Source of the DNA: Miscanthus floridulus
Lineage: Eukaryota; Streptophyta; Magnoliopsida; Poales; Poaceae
Assembly (NCBI RefSeq): GCF_019320115.1
Contig: NC_089598.1
Coordinates: forward strand, 81,860,059-81,924,058
Direction: 5' to 3'
Length of the DNA: 64,000 nt
Under the pieces are notes generated by a model. It was not told the origin of the DNA, searched no databases, and saw nothing but the letters and a program-made list of their open reading frames with translations. Below, piece by piece: positions 42,624 through 54,474 of the stretch. Position numbers and translations under genes: made by a program. Each line of letters opens with the position of its first letter. Within the stretch, counting starts at the first letter, position 1.

Positions 42624-44707
42624 TCAATTCTTTTTAGGTACCCAAACTTGCTTGGGTCCTTGAAGGTTAGTCACTAGGTTCTTTGGTACCCAAATGGCTT
42701 TCTTCTTTGAGCCCATCCATGATTTACCAATGAACTTAGCCTTTACACCGTTTGTACCCTTAGTAAGTATATAGCATGAATCAAGATTAATGGAGGATAC
42801 ATTAGCATTTTTACTCTTGTTTTTGCATTCTTGCTCTTTGTGACCCACTTGCTTGCAACTAGTGCAAAAACGACCATTGTTCCTCACAAAACTAGTCTTG
42901 TGGGAAGCAAAGGCCGCTTTGCCTTTCTTGGGGTATAGTCAAATCCCTCTTTGTAGAGAGAAGCTCTTTGGCTACCCAAGCACATAAGCAAGCGGTCCTC
43001 ACCACCATAAGCCTTAGCTAAGGTGTGAGTGAGCTTAGTGACCTCCTTCTTGAGGTTCTCATTCTCTACCACTAGTGAAGCATCACAAGTGAGGCCATCA
43101 CTACTAGATGAGGTAGAAGTGGAAGTGCTACAAGAAGGGTTAGTAGGAGCAACAATGATAGGCATGGATAGTGATTCATCAATTATATCACAAGTTAAAC
43201 CTACATTGCAAGTTTCAACATGCTTCTTTTTATTTTGCTCATCAAGCAAAGAGGAATGAGCCTTTTCAAGCTTTTTGTGAGCTTTTCCAAGCTTCTCATT
43301 GGCTTCCTCTAGCCTCCCATGAGATGCTTTGAGCTCATCAAAGGCTTGCTTAAGGGCTTTTAGTTCCTTATGCAAGCTTTTGCATTCCCTTCTCTTGATG
43401 TCAAAGTGTTCTCTAGCATCTTCTAGCATGTCAAATAATTCATCTTTAGTGGGTTCATCATCATCACTATCACTATCATTTTTATTTTCATGTTCATTAT
43501 CATCAACATGTTCTTCATCACTTTCATCATCACAAGATTGTACCTTAGAGGCCTTAGCCATGAAGCATGATGAAGATTCAAAGAGAGAAGGCTTCTCATT
43601 AATGGCAATGCTTGCAAGAACCTTCTTCTTGGTGGTCTTGTGATCATCACTATCATCATCATCATCATCACTTGAGGAAGCATCACTATCCCAAGTGACT
43701 ACATATGAACCACCCTTCTTCTTGAAGGTCATCTTGTCCTTCTTCTCTTTCTTTTCCTTCTTGTCCTTCTTCTTGTTCTTCTTGTTGTCATCATCATTGT
43801 CACTATTGTATGGGCATTGAGCAACAAGATGATCTTTGCTTCCACACTTGAAGCACCTTCTTGACTCTTCTTTGTTCTTGAATGAAGACTTCTTTCTTCT
43901 AGCACGATAGCCCTTCTTCACCATGAACTTGCCAAATCTCTTGACAAATAGAGCCATCCTTTCATCAACATCATCATCCCAAGATTCATCTTCTTCACTT
44001 GATGTTTCTTGCTTTGCTTTGCCCTTGGATGATGTGGCTTTGAATGCCACGCTCTTCTTCTTGTCATCTTTCTTGTCATCTTTCTTCTCCCTCTTTTCTT
44101 CCTTCTCATCATCATCTCTATAAGCATCATCGGTCATGATATCTCCCAAGATTTGGTTTGGTGTCATTGTGTTCAAACCGCTCCTTACTAGTAAGGTGAC
44201 CAACATGCCAAATCTTGCGGGCAAACATCTCAAGAACTTATTGGAGAAGTCCTTGTCCTCTATCTCCTCACCAAGTGCCTTGAGATCATTTACAATCACT
44301 TCCATCCGATGGAACATGTTCGGCACACTCTCATCTTCTTTCATCTTGAAGCTTGTAAACTTCTCTTTAAGAATATATGCCTTTACACCCTTCACGGCTT
44401 GAGTACCCTCAAATGATTCTTCCAATTTCTTCCAAGCTTCATGAGCCATCTCAATATTCTTGATTTACTCAAATGTTCTTTCATCAATTGCATCATGAAT
44501 AGCACTTGGAGCAATGTCATTGTTTTGGAGAAGTATTTCTTCGGCCGCGGTGGGATTTTCCGGATCATCAATCTCAATTTTTGTTTCTACCACCTTCCAA
44601 ACCTTCCTATTGATTGACTTGATATAAGTTGTCATCTTGGCCTTCCAATAGGGATAGTTGGAGCCATCAAATTGGGGTGGCTTCTTGGTGTTGTTGATTT
44701 GAGCCAT
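42624..44707 (-). pseudogene. B1 gag, Sirevirus type with two zinc knuckles
   Basis: It begins at ATG 44707 (MAQINNTKKPPQFDG, the copia gag N-terminus) and meets TAA at 44465, where B2 reads Gln. It continues through a UBN2-type gag domain, a Lys/Asp-rich stretch, knuckle CFKCGSKDHLVAQC, acidic Ser/Asp runs and a coiled-coil part (43220-43420). A one-base loss in a C run near 42930-42933 shifts the frame before the second knuckle CTSCKQVGHKEQEC and the conserved tail QVWVPKKN. Gag would form the cytoplasmic particle. Confidence 0.88.
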
Positions 44708-44764
44708 TTTAACACCGTAGGTTGTTAAGCCTCAAATAACGGTGACCTCGGCTCTAAAACCACT

Positions 44765-46565
44765 TGTAAGGTCCTAATGGCTAGAGGGGGGTGAATAGCC
44801 TAATAAAATTTCTACAACAACACTTAATCGAAATGGTTAGACAATTATGAGGCGAAGCAAGTGTTGCGCTAACCTACTCAAAATGCAAGCCACCTACCAC
44901 AATTCTAGTTTAGATAGTGTCGATTCACACAAGAGCTATGACACTACCCTATGTTAGTGTGCTCTCAAAGGCTAACTAAAGAGCCACACCAACCAAGCAA
45001 GCAAGCTCTCACAACTAGCTACACTAAAGAGCTTGTCAACTAGTTTGCGGTAAAGTAAAGAGAGTGATCAAGATAGTTATACCGCCGTGTTGAGGAGTGA
45101 ACCAATCAATCACAAGGATGAATGACAATGAAGACCAATCACCTCGGAATCAAAGAATGAACACAATGATTTTTACCGAGGTTCACTTGCTTGCCGGCAA
45201 GCTAGTCCTCGTTGTGGCGATTCACTCACTTGGAGGTTCACGCGCTAATTGGCATCACACACCAAACCCTCAATAGGGTGCCGCACAACCAACACAAGAT
45301 GAGGATCACACAAGCCACGAGCAATCCACTAGAGTACCTTTTGGCTCTCCGCTGGGGAAAGGTCAAGAACCCCTCACAATCACCACGATCGGAGCCAAAG
45401 ACAATCACCACCCTCCGCTCAACGATCCTTGCTGCTCCAAGCCATCTAGGTGGCAGCAACCACCAAAACTAACAAGCGAAATCCATAGCGAAACACGAAC
45501 ACCAAGTGCCTCTAGATGCAATCACTCAAGCAATGCACTTGGATCACTCCCAATCTCACTATGATGATGAATCATTGATGGAGATGAGTGGGAGGGCTTT
45601 GGCTAGGCTCACAAGGTTGCTATGTCAATGAAAATGGCCAAAGATATGAGCCACAGCCGGCCATGGGGCTTAAATAGAAGCCCCCACGGAATAGAGCCGT
45701 TATGCCCCTTCACTGGGCATAACATGGGCCGACCGGACGCACCGGTCCAACTGACCGGACACTGCTCCTCAGCGTCCGGTCGCCCGATGGATGCCACACG
45801 TCACTAGCTTCAAACGTTGTTTGTCAGATGTCAACGGCTATGAAGCTGACCGGATGCACCAGCAAAACTGACCAGACGCTGAGTACAGTAAGCTCCCCGA
45901 GGCGTATTTCTTCAACCGAACGCATCCGGTCCACCTTGACCGGACACAGACCAGCGGCCGGTGCAATACCCTAGGTACTGTGCCAACCGACCAGTTCGAC
46001 CGAACGCAAGCAGCCAGCGTCTGGTGCTTCCAGACCCAGCGTCCGGTCAGTTGATCGACGCCAGCGTCTTCGCGACCAACTCATTTTCACTTCTAACTTC
46101 TCCACCCTTGCTCAAACGTGCCAACCACCAAGTGTATCACCTTGTGCACATGTGTTAGCATATTTTCACAAATGTTTTCAAGGGTGTTAGCACTCCACTG
46201 GATCCTAAATGCATATGCAATGAGTTAGAGCATCTAGTGGCACTTTGATAATCGCATTCCGATACGAGTTTCACCCCTCTTAATAGTACGGCTATCAAAC
46301 CTAAATGTGATCACACTCTCTAAGTGTCTTGATCACCAAAAACAAAATAGCTCCTATGGTTTATCCCTTTGCCTTGAGCTTTTTGTTTTTCCCTTTCTTC
46401 ATTTCAAGTTTAAGCCCTTGATCATTGCCATGCCATCACCATTGTCATGTTATGATCTTCATTAGCTTGTCCACTTGAAGTGTGCTACCTATCTCATGAT
46501 CACTTGATAAACTAGGTTAGCACTTAGGGTTTCATCAATTTACCAAAACCAAACTAGAGCTTTCA
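44765..46565 (-). repeat. 5' LTR of element B1
   Basis: Copy of 36418-38236 with about 60 substitutions. It has lost about 19 bp between two GCGTCCGGT motifs near 45880. A PBS-like TGGTTTTAGAGCCGAGG (plus 44747-44763, complement) stands next to it; the Met-tRNA type would read TGGTATCAGAGCC, so it has decayed. Confidence 0.93.
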
Positions 46566-46649
46566 TACTTCACCGGTGGAGTGTCCACCCATAGAGTGCG
46601 GATAGTCCGACGGTGCCACCAGTGTCCTATACAGAAAAGATAGGGTTTC

Positions 46650-47162
46650 ATAGAGTGCATCGGACGCTGGTCACGCAGTGATCGGACGCTGGGATCCTAC
46701 GTCCGGTCAGTGGTAGCAGTGAGCGCATGGTCTCAGTCGCATGACCAGAAGCTGGCGCGAAGAGTGACCGAATGCTCAGGGGCTACGTCCGGTTAGTGCT
46801 GACATATGGTGACGTAAGCGGCATTGGAGTTAGGCGCGTGGGTGTAGAACTAATCGGACGCTGGTCTGTGTCCGGTCATGGTGGACCAGACATGTCCAGT
46901 CGCAAAACAGAGGCTCGGGGAGCTCTTTGGAAACGTCCGGACTCAGGCACAGCAGCGTTCGGTCATTCACTGTGCAGCGTCTGGTCGCAACTTAACCGTT
47001 GAGATCAGGCGGCTCCGGTTGAACGCAGAACGACATGTGGACGGCGTAGAGCAACCGGACGCTGGCAGGGTACGTCCGGTCAATCTGACTGGAGCGTCCG
47101 GTCATCTTGAGTTTTGCCCAGTGAAGGGGTAATGGCTAGTTTAGCCCATGGGGCTATAAATA
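46650..47162 (+). promoter_or_regulatory. CpG-rich motif array and TATA box of solo LTR C
   Basis: Copies of ATCGGACGCTGG, ACCGGACGCT and CGTCCGGTCA lie between 46657 and 47103, followed by TATAAATA at 47155-47162. The arrangement parallels that of the B LTRs, although the rest of the LTR differs. Confidence 0.6.
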
Positions 47163-48359
47163 GAAGGTGGTCTCGGCCATGGCCGGGGCTGAGCACCTTG
47201 GGAGACTTTGTGTCCATGCTTGAGAATGCTTGGGAGCCCTCCATCTCACATATGCTTGATAGTGATCATCTGATTGTGTGAGAGAGCGATTCTAGTGCAA
47301 CTACATCATGAGGTTGCATCGAGTGGCACTAGGTGATCAAGTTGCAAGCTGGTGGTGCTTGTTACTCTTGGAGGTTGCCACCTCCTAGACGGCTTGGTGG
47401 TGGTCTCCGTCAAAGCCCACAAGAAGCTTGTGCGGTGCTCCGGAGAAGAGCTTTGTGAGGGACATTGTGCTCGCCCTATGGGAGCCACGAAGAGCAACTC
47501 TAGTAAAGCATGTCATTGAGCTACCCTCACTTTTAGGTTAGGTTCTTGCGGTGCTCGATGTGCGGGCTTGGCGGGTGATGCCAATTAGCCACCGAACCAC
47601 CACGTGAGCGGTCGACACAATGGGGACTAGCGTGTTGGTAAGCACGTGAACCTCGGGAGAAAAATCACCATGTCAACTTTATTCTTCCCATTGGTTTGCA
47701 TCCTCGTTACACAAGCTTGTAATTACTTTTATATACATTGTGCTTGTGTAGTTGCTCTTGTAATTAGTTTGCTTGTATAGCTCACTAGTTACCTTCTTGC
47801 TTGTGTAGCATAGAAGTAGCTCCCTTGTGTGACTAATTTTGTTTGTGTAACCTTGTTAGTCACTTTGCTTAGTTTGTGTAGCTAAGTATTTGCGCTCTCT
47901 AATTTGGCATTGGTTGCCTTGTTATTGAGCATTGCTAGTGAGCTTGGTTGGCTTTGTGCTTTTGATTACTAGCATGTGTAGGAGCTCCCCGTTGGTTAAA
48001 GTACTAGTGGCATAGGTTTGTGTGACCTTGCTTCTGAAATTGATTCGATGAGCTCTAGCTAGCCCGACACCTTTGTTGCTTAATTAGGATCTTTGCAAGG
48101 TGCTAGAGAACATAGATAGAGGGGTGTAGTATTGGCTAGACCGATAGTTTTAATTCCATACTTGTTTCGATTAGCCGACGCGATTAATTTTAGTAATGAC
48201 TATTCACCCCCCTCTAGTCGCCATCACGACCCTACATCCGTTTCATATAGCATCCTCAAATATAAATTTCATGCTTGTCATCTCGATAAATCTCATTAGT
48301 TCTCTAATTGCATGGTCATTATCACCAAAACCCACAAATAAGGCTTGATTGCACTTTTA

Positions 48360-48965
48360 ATCTCCCCCTTTTTGGTGATTGATGACAACCCAATTAGAGC
48401 TTACAAAAGATATAAAATAAATACTGAGACTTTTTGAGCCATGGGTGCAGAGCCTCCCCCTAAGTATGTGAATAGAGAATTGAATTCTTAAATTGGCATG
48501 AGAAGCCAAGATTCACATTTTAGTGAAAGTGATGGGGCTCCCCCTACATCCATGCTCCTGTGGGGTGCTGCATACTATGTCAGGTATGTAAAACGTGATA
48601 CAAATGACACTTCCGCACTTGCTGAAACAGCACAGATCAGAACAGACACCACACAACATGTGATACATATAAAGATATACATTCTAGCACAAATGTATCA
48701 TAAGTGATAGCATAGATTAATATATGTCCATATCCCAACCATATATAAAGTACTTAAGTAGTATTATTACATAAATAGAGTTTCTAATGGACTCTCAAAC
48801 TCTCACCTAACGAAGACTATTCTAAATAGATACGAACGCAGCAACCTCCATGGCGTCGAAAAAGTTGTTGAGCCCTCTAATTTTCTCCCCCTTTGGCATA
48901 AACCACCAAAAAGAGAAGAAAAGAAGAAAGATCAACACCTACTCGTCATCTCCCTAGATGTTCGT
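48360..48965 (-). other. Element A 3' untranslated region with PPT-like runs
   Basis: The complement of ATCTCCCCCTTTTTGG at 48360-48375 is the PPT beside the 3' LTR. Further CTCCCCCT runs lie at about 48465, 48538 and 48885. There is no coding frame between them. Confidence 0.65.
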
Positions 48966-50564
48966 CTAATCAATATCATCACCTCTAGCAGCCCTAGCAC
49001 CTCCTGCAGCAGTCCCGGCACCACCATCACCATCATTGTCATCGGAGTCAATACATGCATGGCCCTGATGGTGAGTAGTGGCGGTGTAGCGAGTGGAACG
49101 CCTTGGCTCCTGTCTTTGATGGTATCCCTCTAGGGTCTCATCCCAATCTGCTGCTCGTCCTTGCTGCTCCTCCTCACCATATGAATCTGTGTTGGAGAGA
49201 CTCGGAAGGTCATACTGTGGAGGAGTTCGAATAGGAGGAAGTGGTGGAAGGTCATGTCCACGCTGCTGACGCTGCTCAAGTTGTGTCTCATACGCTCTGT
49301 CAGCTGCATAGGTGCACTTGCCGAAGATTGCCTTCAACCACTTGCCAAACTTCTTCATCTTGCCTCCTCTACGAGACCTAGAGCGAGAAGATTCAGGGAT
49401 GTCTACATGGGCATGAGAGCTCCTTGCTCCCTGAGTAGCTGCAGCTGGCTAGGTCTTCTCAATTTTGTAGACGGTGTGCATCCCATCCTTCAGAAAATAA
49501 AATCCAGTGACCCTCTCAATCATGAACATGAGGTAAGGGGCATAGGGCAGCCCCCTCCTCCCATCCTCCACTGCAAATCTCAACTCAGTCCACATGAATC
49601 TAGGGACATTGAACCTATCCCCACCTAGAGCAAATCTAGCCAACACATTTCTCACATAGCCATTAATATCTGAGGCTGCTCTATCCTTTGGGTTGATGGT
49701 GTTCCTGATGAGATTATTGAGGATGTAATAGAAGCTATATTGACCACTCCTCTTGCCATCTGCAATCCTTCTATCTCTCCACATGTAACTGATGTCACTA
49801 ATCTAAGCTCAAGGCTCATCATGAATATAAGTGTAACCTCTGTGCTCCTCCCCAAAGCCAAGAATCCGACTGAAAGTGACAAAGTCGACTCGGTAGTGCC
49901 GACCATCAGTCATCTAGTGAATCTCATTAGAGGTCTAGTCATAGAAGTATGTGGCATGAAACTATGCAAGGACCTCCTCATTCCAGTTATACTAGAAACC
50001 CATGATGTCTGAAAGCTAGAACCTGTCACAAATTTTGGTTACCTTGTCAAACTCAGGCTCCTCCTGCATCGCATCCCAATCAATATACTGCATCTTGATG
50101 ATCTTGGTTTTCTTGGATGCAAGAATGGTAGTGGCATAAAAGTTGGAATGAAACTCATTCCAGAATCTATAATCAATGCCCAAATCCTTATGCACTACAT
50201 AGGGATTGATCCCCCTTACCTCTTCCACCAGCTTCCAACTCTTAGAATAGTTAACAACTATATGCTGGCGGGAGTCATCTGGAGGTCTCATGATGATCTC
50301 ACCCTCAAAATCTCTCATGTATCTACCATCAAACTCAGAGAGATGTTGTGGGGTGTCAGGAATGGCATCAGTGGTACAACCTGTCATCTCCAGCCTCTCC
50401 TCATCTTCAATGTATTGCTCTCGCCTCCCCCTATCACCAAGTCCCCTTGGAGCTGCACTACTTCCTACCGCTGTTGACCTCCCTCGACCACGGCGATGTG
50501 GATCCTTGTCTCTTTGCTCATTCATCTTTCTTTTCCCCTTTCGGTCATTATCTCTATGCTCCAT
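48966..50564 (-). pseudogene. Third ORF of element A (env-like position, plant transposon protein domain)
   Basis: One reading frame of about 530 codons runs from ATG 50564 to 48966, interrupted only by nonsense codons (50016, several at 49785-49990, 49449). The N-terminus is Arg/Lys/Asp-rich. The middle (49449-49784: YILNNLIRNTINPKD, NVPRFMWTELRFAVEDGRR, YAPYLMFMIERVTG) resembles the 'putative plant transposon protein' domain. The C-terminus has a basic amphipathic piece (MKKFGKWLKAIFGK) and Gln/Pro-rich sequence. Sireviruses such as SIRE1 carry an env-like ORF at this place, but I see no clear signal peptide or membrane segment, so an envelope role is not supported. Confidence 0.65.
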
Positions 50565-51123
50565 CTTCTTAAATGAGGAATGGAGAGGAGAGGGAAGAAA
50601 CTACTTGGGCTAGGGGCAGTAACAGCTATCAGCAATGTTGAGGGAGGGCTGGCAGCTGCCGCGGCATAGCCAGAGATCGGCAATGCATGGCCAAGCAACG
50701 GCGATGGCGCGGGCGTGAGAGGAGAGAGGGGCGCGCGTCAGCGGCGTGAAAAGAGAGATGGAAATAAGTTACTGTGGACCTGAGGATAAGAGGAAGAATA
50801 AATGGGCCCTATAGTAAAACCGTTTGGGCTGAATCTCAATTGAGATTCAAAGTGTGGCACCGCCACATGCCTAGCCCGGCACTGTCGCAGAGCGGCACTG
50901 CCGCACTCCCCAAAATAGTGGGAGTTAGCTATAATTTATATGACTCTCTCTGTATAAGATATGGACACATATCACCTATATACCATGCCCAGAAACAAAC
51001 AATCAATATAGACCTTGATCATGATACATAAGTTGCCTTTTATAAATCATTTTCATGTACAATATGAAAATTTTCAACTCTTTTGCCTAGATACTAGTTT
51101 ATCAAATAGAGGCATGCTAAAAT
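50565..51123 (-). other. Element A spacer between pol and the third ORF
   Basis: GC-rich near 50640-50760, then A/T-rich. It contains copies of GGCACTGCCGC (50895-50905 and variants at 50859-50890) that also occur in the LTR and gag. No coding frame. Confidence 0.5.
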
Positions 51124-52620
51124 TCAAACCACATTATGAGAATCAAGTATATTTAGCTCACTACGCAAAGCACAAAACCTTGACTCATCGAGGGGCTTTG
51201 TGAAGATATCGGCTAGTTGCTTTTCGGTGCTCACATGGTGAATTTTGATATCTCCTTTGGTTTCATGGTCTCTCAAGAAATGATGACGGATGTCTATGTG
51301 CTTGGTTCTAGAGTGGCTTACGGGATTGTTTGCAAGCTTAATGACACTCTCATTGTCACATAATAGTGGGATTTTGGTAAAATGACATCCGAAATCAAGA
51401 AGAGTTTGCCTCATCCAAAGTAGTTGGGCACAACATGCACCGGCCACAACGTACTCGGCCTCTACAGTAGAAAGGGCTACACAATTTTGCTTTTTAGAAC
51501 TCCAAGATAGTAGGGATCATCCAAGGAATTGACATGTCCCCAAAGTGCTTTTTTCAATCTACTTTGTAACCGGCGTAATCGGAATCTGAATACCCAAGTA
51601 GATCAAACTTAGAGCCCTTAGGATACCACAAACCAAGGTTAGGAGTGTGTACTAAATATCTCAAGATTCTCTTAACGGCTACCAAGTGACACTCTTTTGG
51701 GTTAGCTTGAAATCTAGCACACATGCACACACTAAGCATAATATCGGGCCTAGATGCGCACAAATAAAGTAGAGAGCCGATCATGGAACGATATACCTTG
51801 GTATCCACAGCTTTCCCTTCAATGTTGAGATCAATATGTCCATTGGTTGGCATGGGAGTTTTGATAGGCTTGGCATTCACCATGTCAAACTTCTTGAGCA
51901 TATCATGGGTGTACTTCGTTTGACTAATAAAAGTTCCATCCTTCACCTGCTTGATTTGAAATCCAAGGAAGAACTTCAACTCACCCATCATGGACATCTC
52001 AAATCTCTTCGTCATGATCCTACTAAATTCCTCACAAAAGTATGATTAGTACTACCAAATATTATGTCATCGACATATATTTGGCACACAAATATATCTT
52101 TACCAACTTTGTGAGTGAAAAGGCTAGGGTCGGCTTTGCCTATTTCAAAGCCTTGTTTAAGCAAGAATTCCTTAAGGCATTCATACCATGCTCTTAGTGC
52201 TTGCTTAAGCCCATAGAGCGCCTTTTGGAGTTTGTAGACGTGGTTGGGGAACTTATGATCTTCAAAGCCCGGTGGTTGCTCAACATAGATAAGTTCTTGA
52301 ATAAGGCCGTTGAGAAATGCACTCTTCACATCCATTTGATATAGCTTGAAGTTGTGATGAGCGGCATAGGCTAGAAGCATTCAAATTGCTTCAAGTCTTG
52401 CCACCGGTGCATATGTTTCTTCAAAGTCCAAGCCCTCTACTTGAGTGAAACATTGAGCAACCAACCTTGCCTTATTCCTTGTCACCACTCCATTCCTTGT
52501 TGCGGAAGACCCACTTGGTACCAATGACATTGGTATTGGGTCGTTCCACCAAAGTCCACACTTGGTTTCTTTCAAAGTTATTAAGCTCTTCTTGCATGGT
52601 CATTACCCAATTGGGTCTCC
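51124..52620 (-). pseudogene. Element A reverse transcriptase and RNase H
   Basis: Pieces in order: [15 protein letters not shown] (52381-52575), then [12 protein letters not shown] and [12 protein letters not shown] (52012-52380), then [15 protein letters not shown] and LLGYSDSDYAG (51554-52015), then LLCDNESVIKL, HSRTKHIDIRHH and ADIFTKPL (51124-51447). The RT YVDD and the RNase H Asp, lost in B1, are kept here. A frameshift near 52012 and stops at 52381 and 51554 break the gene. QCFTQ has Cys where relatives have Gly. Confidence 0.85.
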
Positions 52621-52835
52621 AAGTGCTTGTTCTACCTTAAGAGGCTCCAAAGAGGAAACAAACGAGTAATATTAATAAAAGTTTACTAATGTGAACGAGT
52701 TGTTACCCCTTTTTGAAGACTCCCAATGATGTTATCAATGGGATGATCCTGTTGTATTGTTTGCCTTAGCCTTGGATGTTCAATGGCCTCTTGTTCATCT
52801 TCTGGATCTTCATCATCATCTTGCTCAAATATAGG

Positions 52836-54416
52836 TTATAGGTTTTGTCCATGAGCTAGAGTCAAATCAATTGTTGTTGATTGTGTAGGTGCAGCACTAC
52901 TACCCTCAAGTGTGGCACTGCTATGCTCTAGAGTTACAGCAGGGGTTTGTTGCAGTGTAGCATTAGGCACGTCAGTAGAAATTGGTGCAACAGCAACTTG
53001 AGGAACCACCACTTCAGTGACTTCATCTTCTTGTGGTCTAATATCACCAATAGCCAATTGCTTGATTGCTTCACATGGTGGATCCTCCTTTTCTACAACA
53101 CTTGAATCAACTTGCTCCACTTAAGAGCTGTTAGATTCATCAAATGTCACATCTACTGCAACCTCAACTCTTCTGGAGGTTTTGTTGAAGACATGGTAGG
53201 CATGCTCATTTGATCCATAACCAAGAAGAAAACCTTCATCGACTTTAGGTGCAAACTTAGAGATTTTGGGTTTCTTGTTAAGTATGAAACACTTGCACCC
53301 AAACACTCTAAAGTAAAACACCTTAGGCTTGTTACCGGTTAGAAGCTTATATGAAGTTTTCTTCAACTTCTTGTGTAGGTAGAGGCGGTTGATGGCATGG
53401 CAAGCGGTGTTGATGGCATCACACCAAAAGATGTCTGGTGTCTTGTACTCATCTAGCATTGTCCTTGCCATGTCAATGAGTGTACGGTTCTTCCTCTCTA
53501 CTACACCATTTTGTTGAGGGGTGTATGGAGTTGAAAACTCATGCTTGATGCCCTCTTCATCAAGAAACTCCTCAACTAGAGTATTCTTGAATTCGGTCCC
53601 ATTGTCGCTTCTCACTTTCTTGATGGGAAGACCGAACTCCTTTTGAGCTCTTCTAACAAATATCTTCACCTTCTCTTGAACTTGGCACTTGTCATGAAAG
53701 AAAAATACCCAAGTGAAATAGGAATAGTCATCAATAATAACAAGACCATATTTGTTACCCCCGATACTTAGGTAGGCGACTGGTCCAAAGAGATCCATAT
53801 GTATTAGCTCCAATGGTTGCTTGGTGGTCATGATGCTCTTTGGTGGGTGAGGTGCTCCAACTTGCTTTCTGGCTTGACAAGCGTTACAAATCCTATCTTT
53901 CTCAAAGTGAACATTTGTTAGTCCAAGAATGTGTTCATCTTTTAGAAGTTTGGCCAAGTTCCTCATCCGAACATGGGCTAGTCGGCGATGCCAAAGCCAA
54001 CCCATGCTAGATTTTGTCACTAAACAAGTCTCAAGCTTAGCTTTACTTTTGTTGAAATCAACTAAGTAAAGCATATTCTTTAATTGACCCATAAAGACAA
54101 TATAGGAATCCTCCCTTCTAAAGACTTCCACACCCTTATCTGAAAAGAGACAATTGTAACCCATCTCACACAATTGAGAAACGGACAACAAATTGTAACT
54201 CAACGAATCAACATGTAATACATTTGTAATTGAATGCTTAAGGGTTATAGCAACTTTACCGAGACCAATCGCATCCCCCTTTGAATTGTCTCCAAAGACA
54301 ATATTTCATTTTGAGTGCGTCATTAGGGAATATGATGAGAACATACTCCTTTCTCCCGTCATATGATTTGTACATCCACTATCAAGCACCCAACCTGATC
54401 CACTGGAGGAGTATGC
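52836..54416 (-). pseudogene. Element A protease and integrase
   Basis: After the TAG at 54417 comes the protease site WVLDSGCTNHMTG, followed by damaged sequence to 54210. The frame 53121-54203 then holds SYNLLSVSQLCEMGY, the zinc site LWHRRLAHVRMRNL.. ICNACQARKQ, and a core with all three catalytic acids: HMDLFGPV, RSDNGTEF and NGVVERKNRTL. TAA at 53121 (Gln in context) separates it from an acidic, Thr/Val-rich linker to 52836. Confidence 0.87.
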
Positions 54417-54474
54417 CTACAAAACAAGTTTAGTTGCTAGATTTAGGTCCTCAATTTGACTTGGGACCTTGCAT

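Larger units (their letters stand above)
36418..46565 (-). mobile_element. Element B1: complete Sirevirus-type Ty1/copia retrotransposon, inactive
   Basis: LTRs at 36418-38236 and 44765-46565 (1.8 kb) are flanked by TACTT at 36413-36417 and 46566-46570. The coding strand is minus: gag 42624-44707, protease-integrase 41297-42610, linker and RT-RNase H 39388-41442. About 60 LTR substitutions (about 3.5%) suggest roughly 1.3 My at 1.3e-8 per site per year. It inserted into solo LTR C. Frameshifts, stops and lost catalytic residues make it inactive. Confidence 0.93.
35595..48236 (+). mobile_element. Solo LTR C (Sirevirus-type), split by element B1
   Basis: It starts TGAAAGGTCC (35595) and ends CCCTACA (48236). 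The flanks are TCCAT (35590-35594) and TCCGT (48237-48241), a 5-bp target duplication with one transition. Its own sequence is 35595-36417 plus 46571-48236, about 2.5 kb, and it holds one TATAAATA (47155-47162). No internal region or second LTR exists, so LTR-LTR recombination probably removed them. It sits in the 3' LTR of element A. Confidence 0.75.
34101..48359 (-). repeat. 3' LTR of element A, split by solo LTR C
   Basis: The LTR parts are 34101-35594 and 48237-48359 (about 1.6 kb together). The left end starts TGTAGGACC like the right LTR at 57386. The other border, next to the PPT, reads ..CTTTTA instead of ..CTTTCA, one change from the canonical CA end. The part near 34180-34255 repeats the motif CGGCACTGCCG. 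A minisatellite and a doubled TATA region follow. Confidence 0.75.

Noticed and set aside
48966..49358. True viral envelope protein in element A
   Set aside because: No signal peptide, transmembrane helix or cleavage motif was seen; only the position is env-like, so the broader third-ORF label was used.
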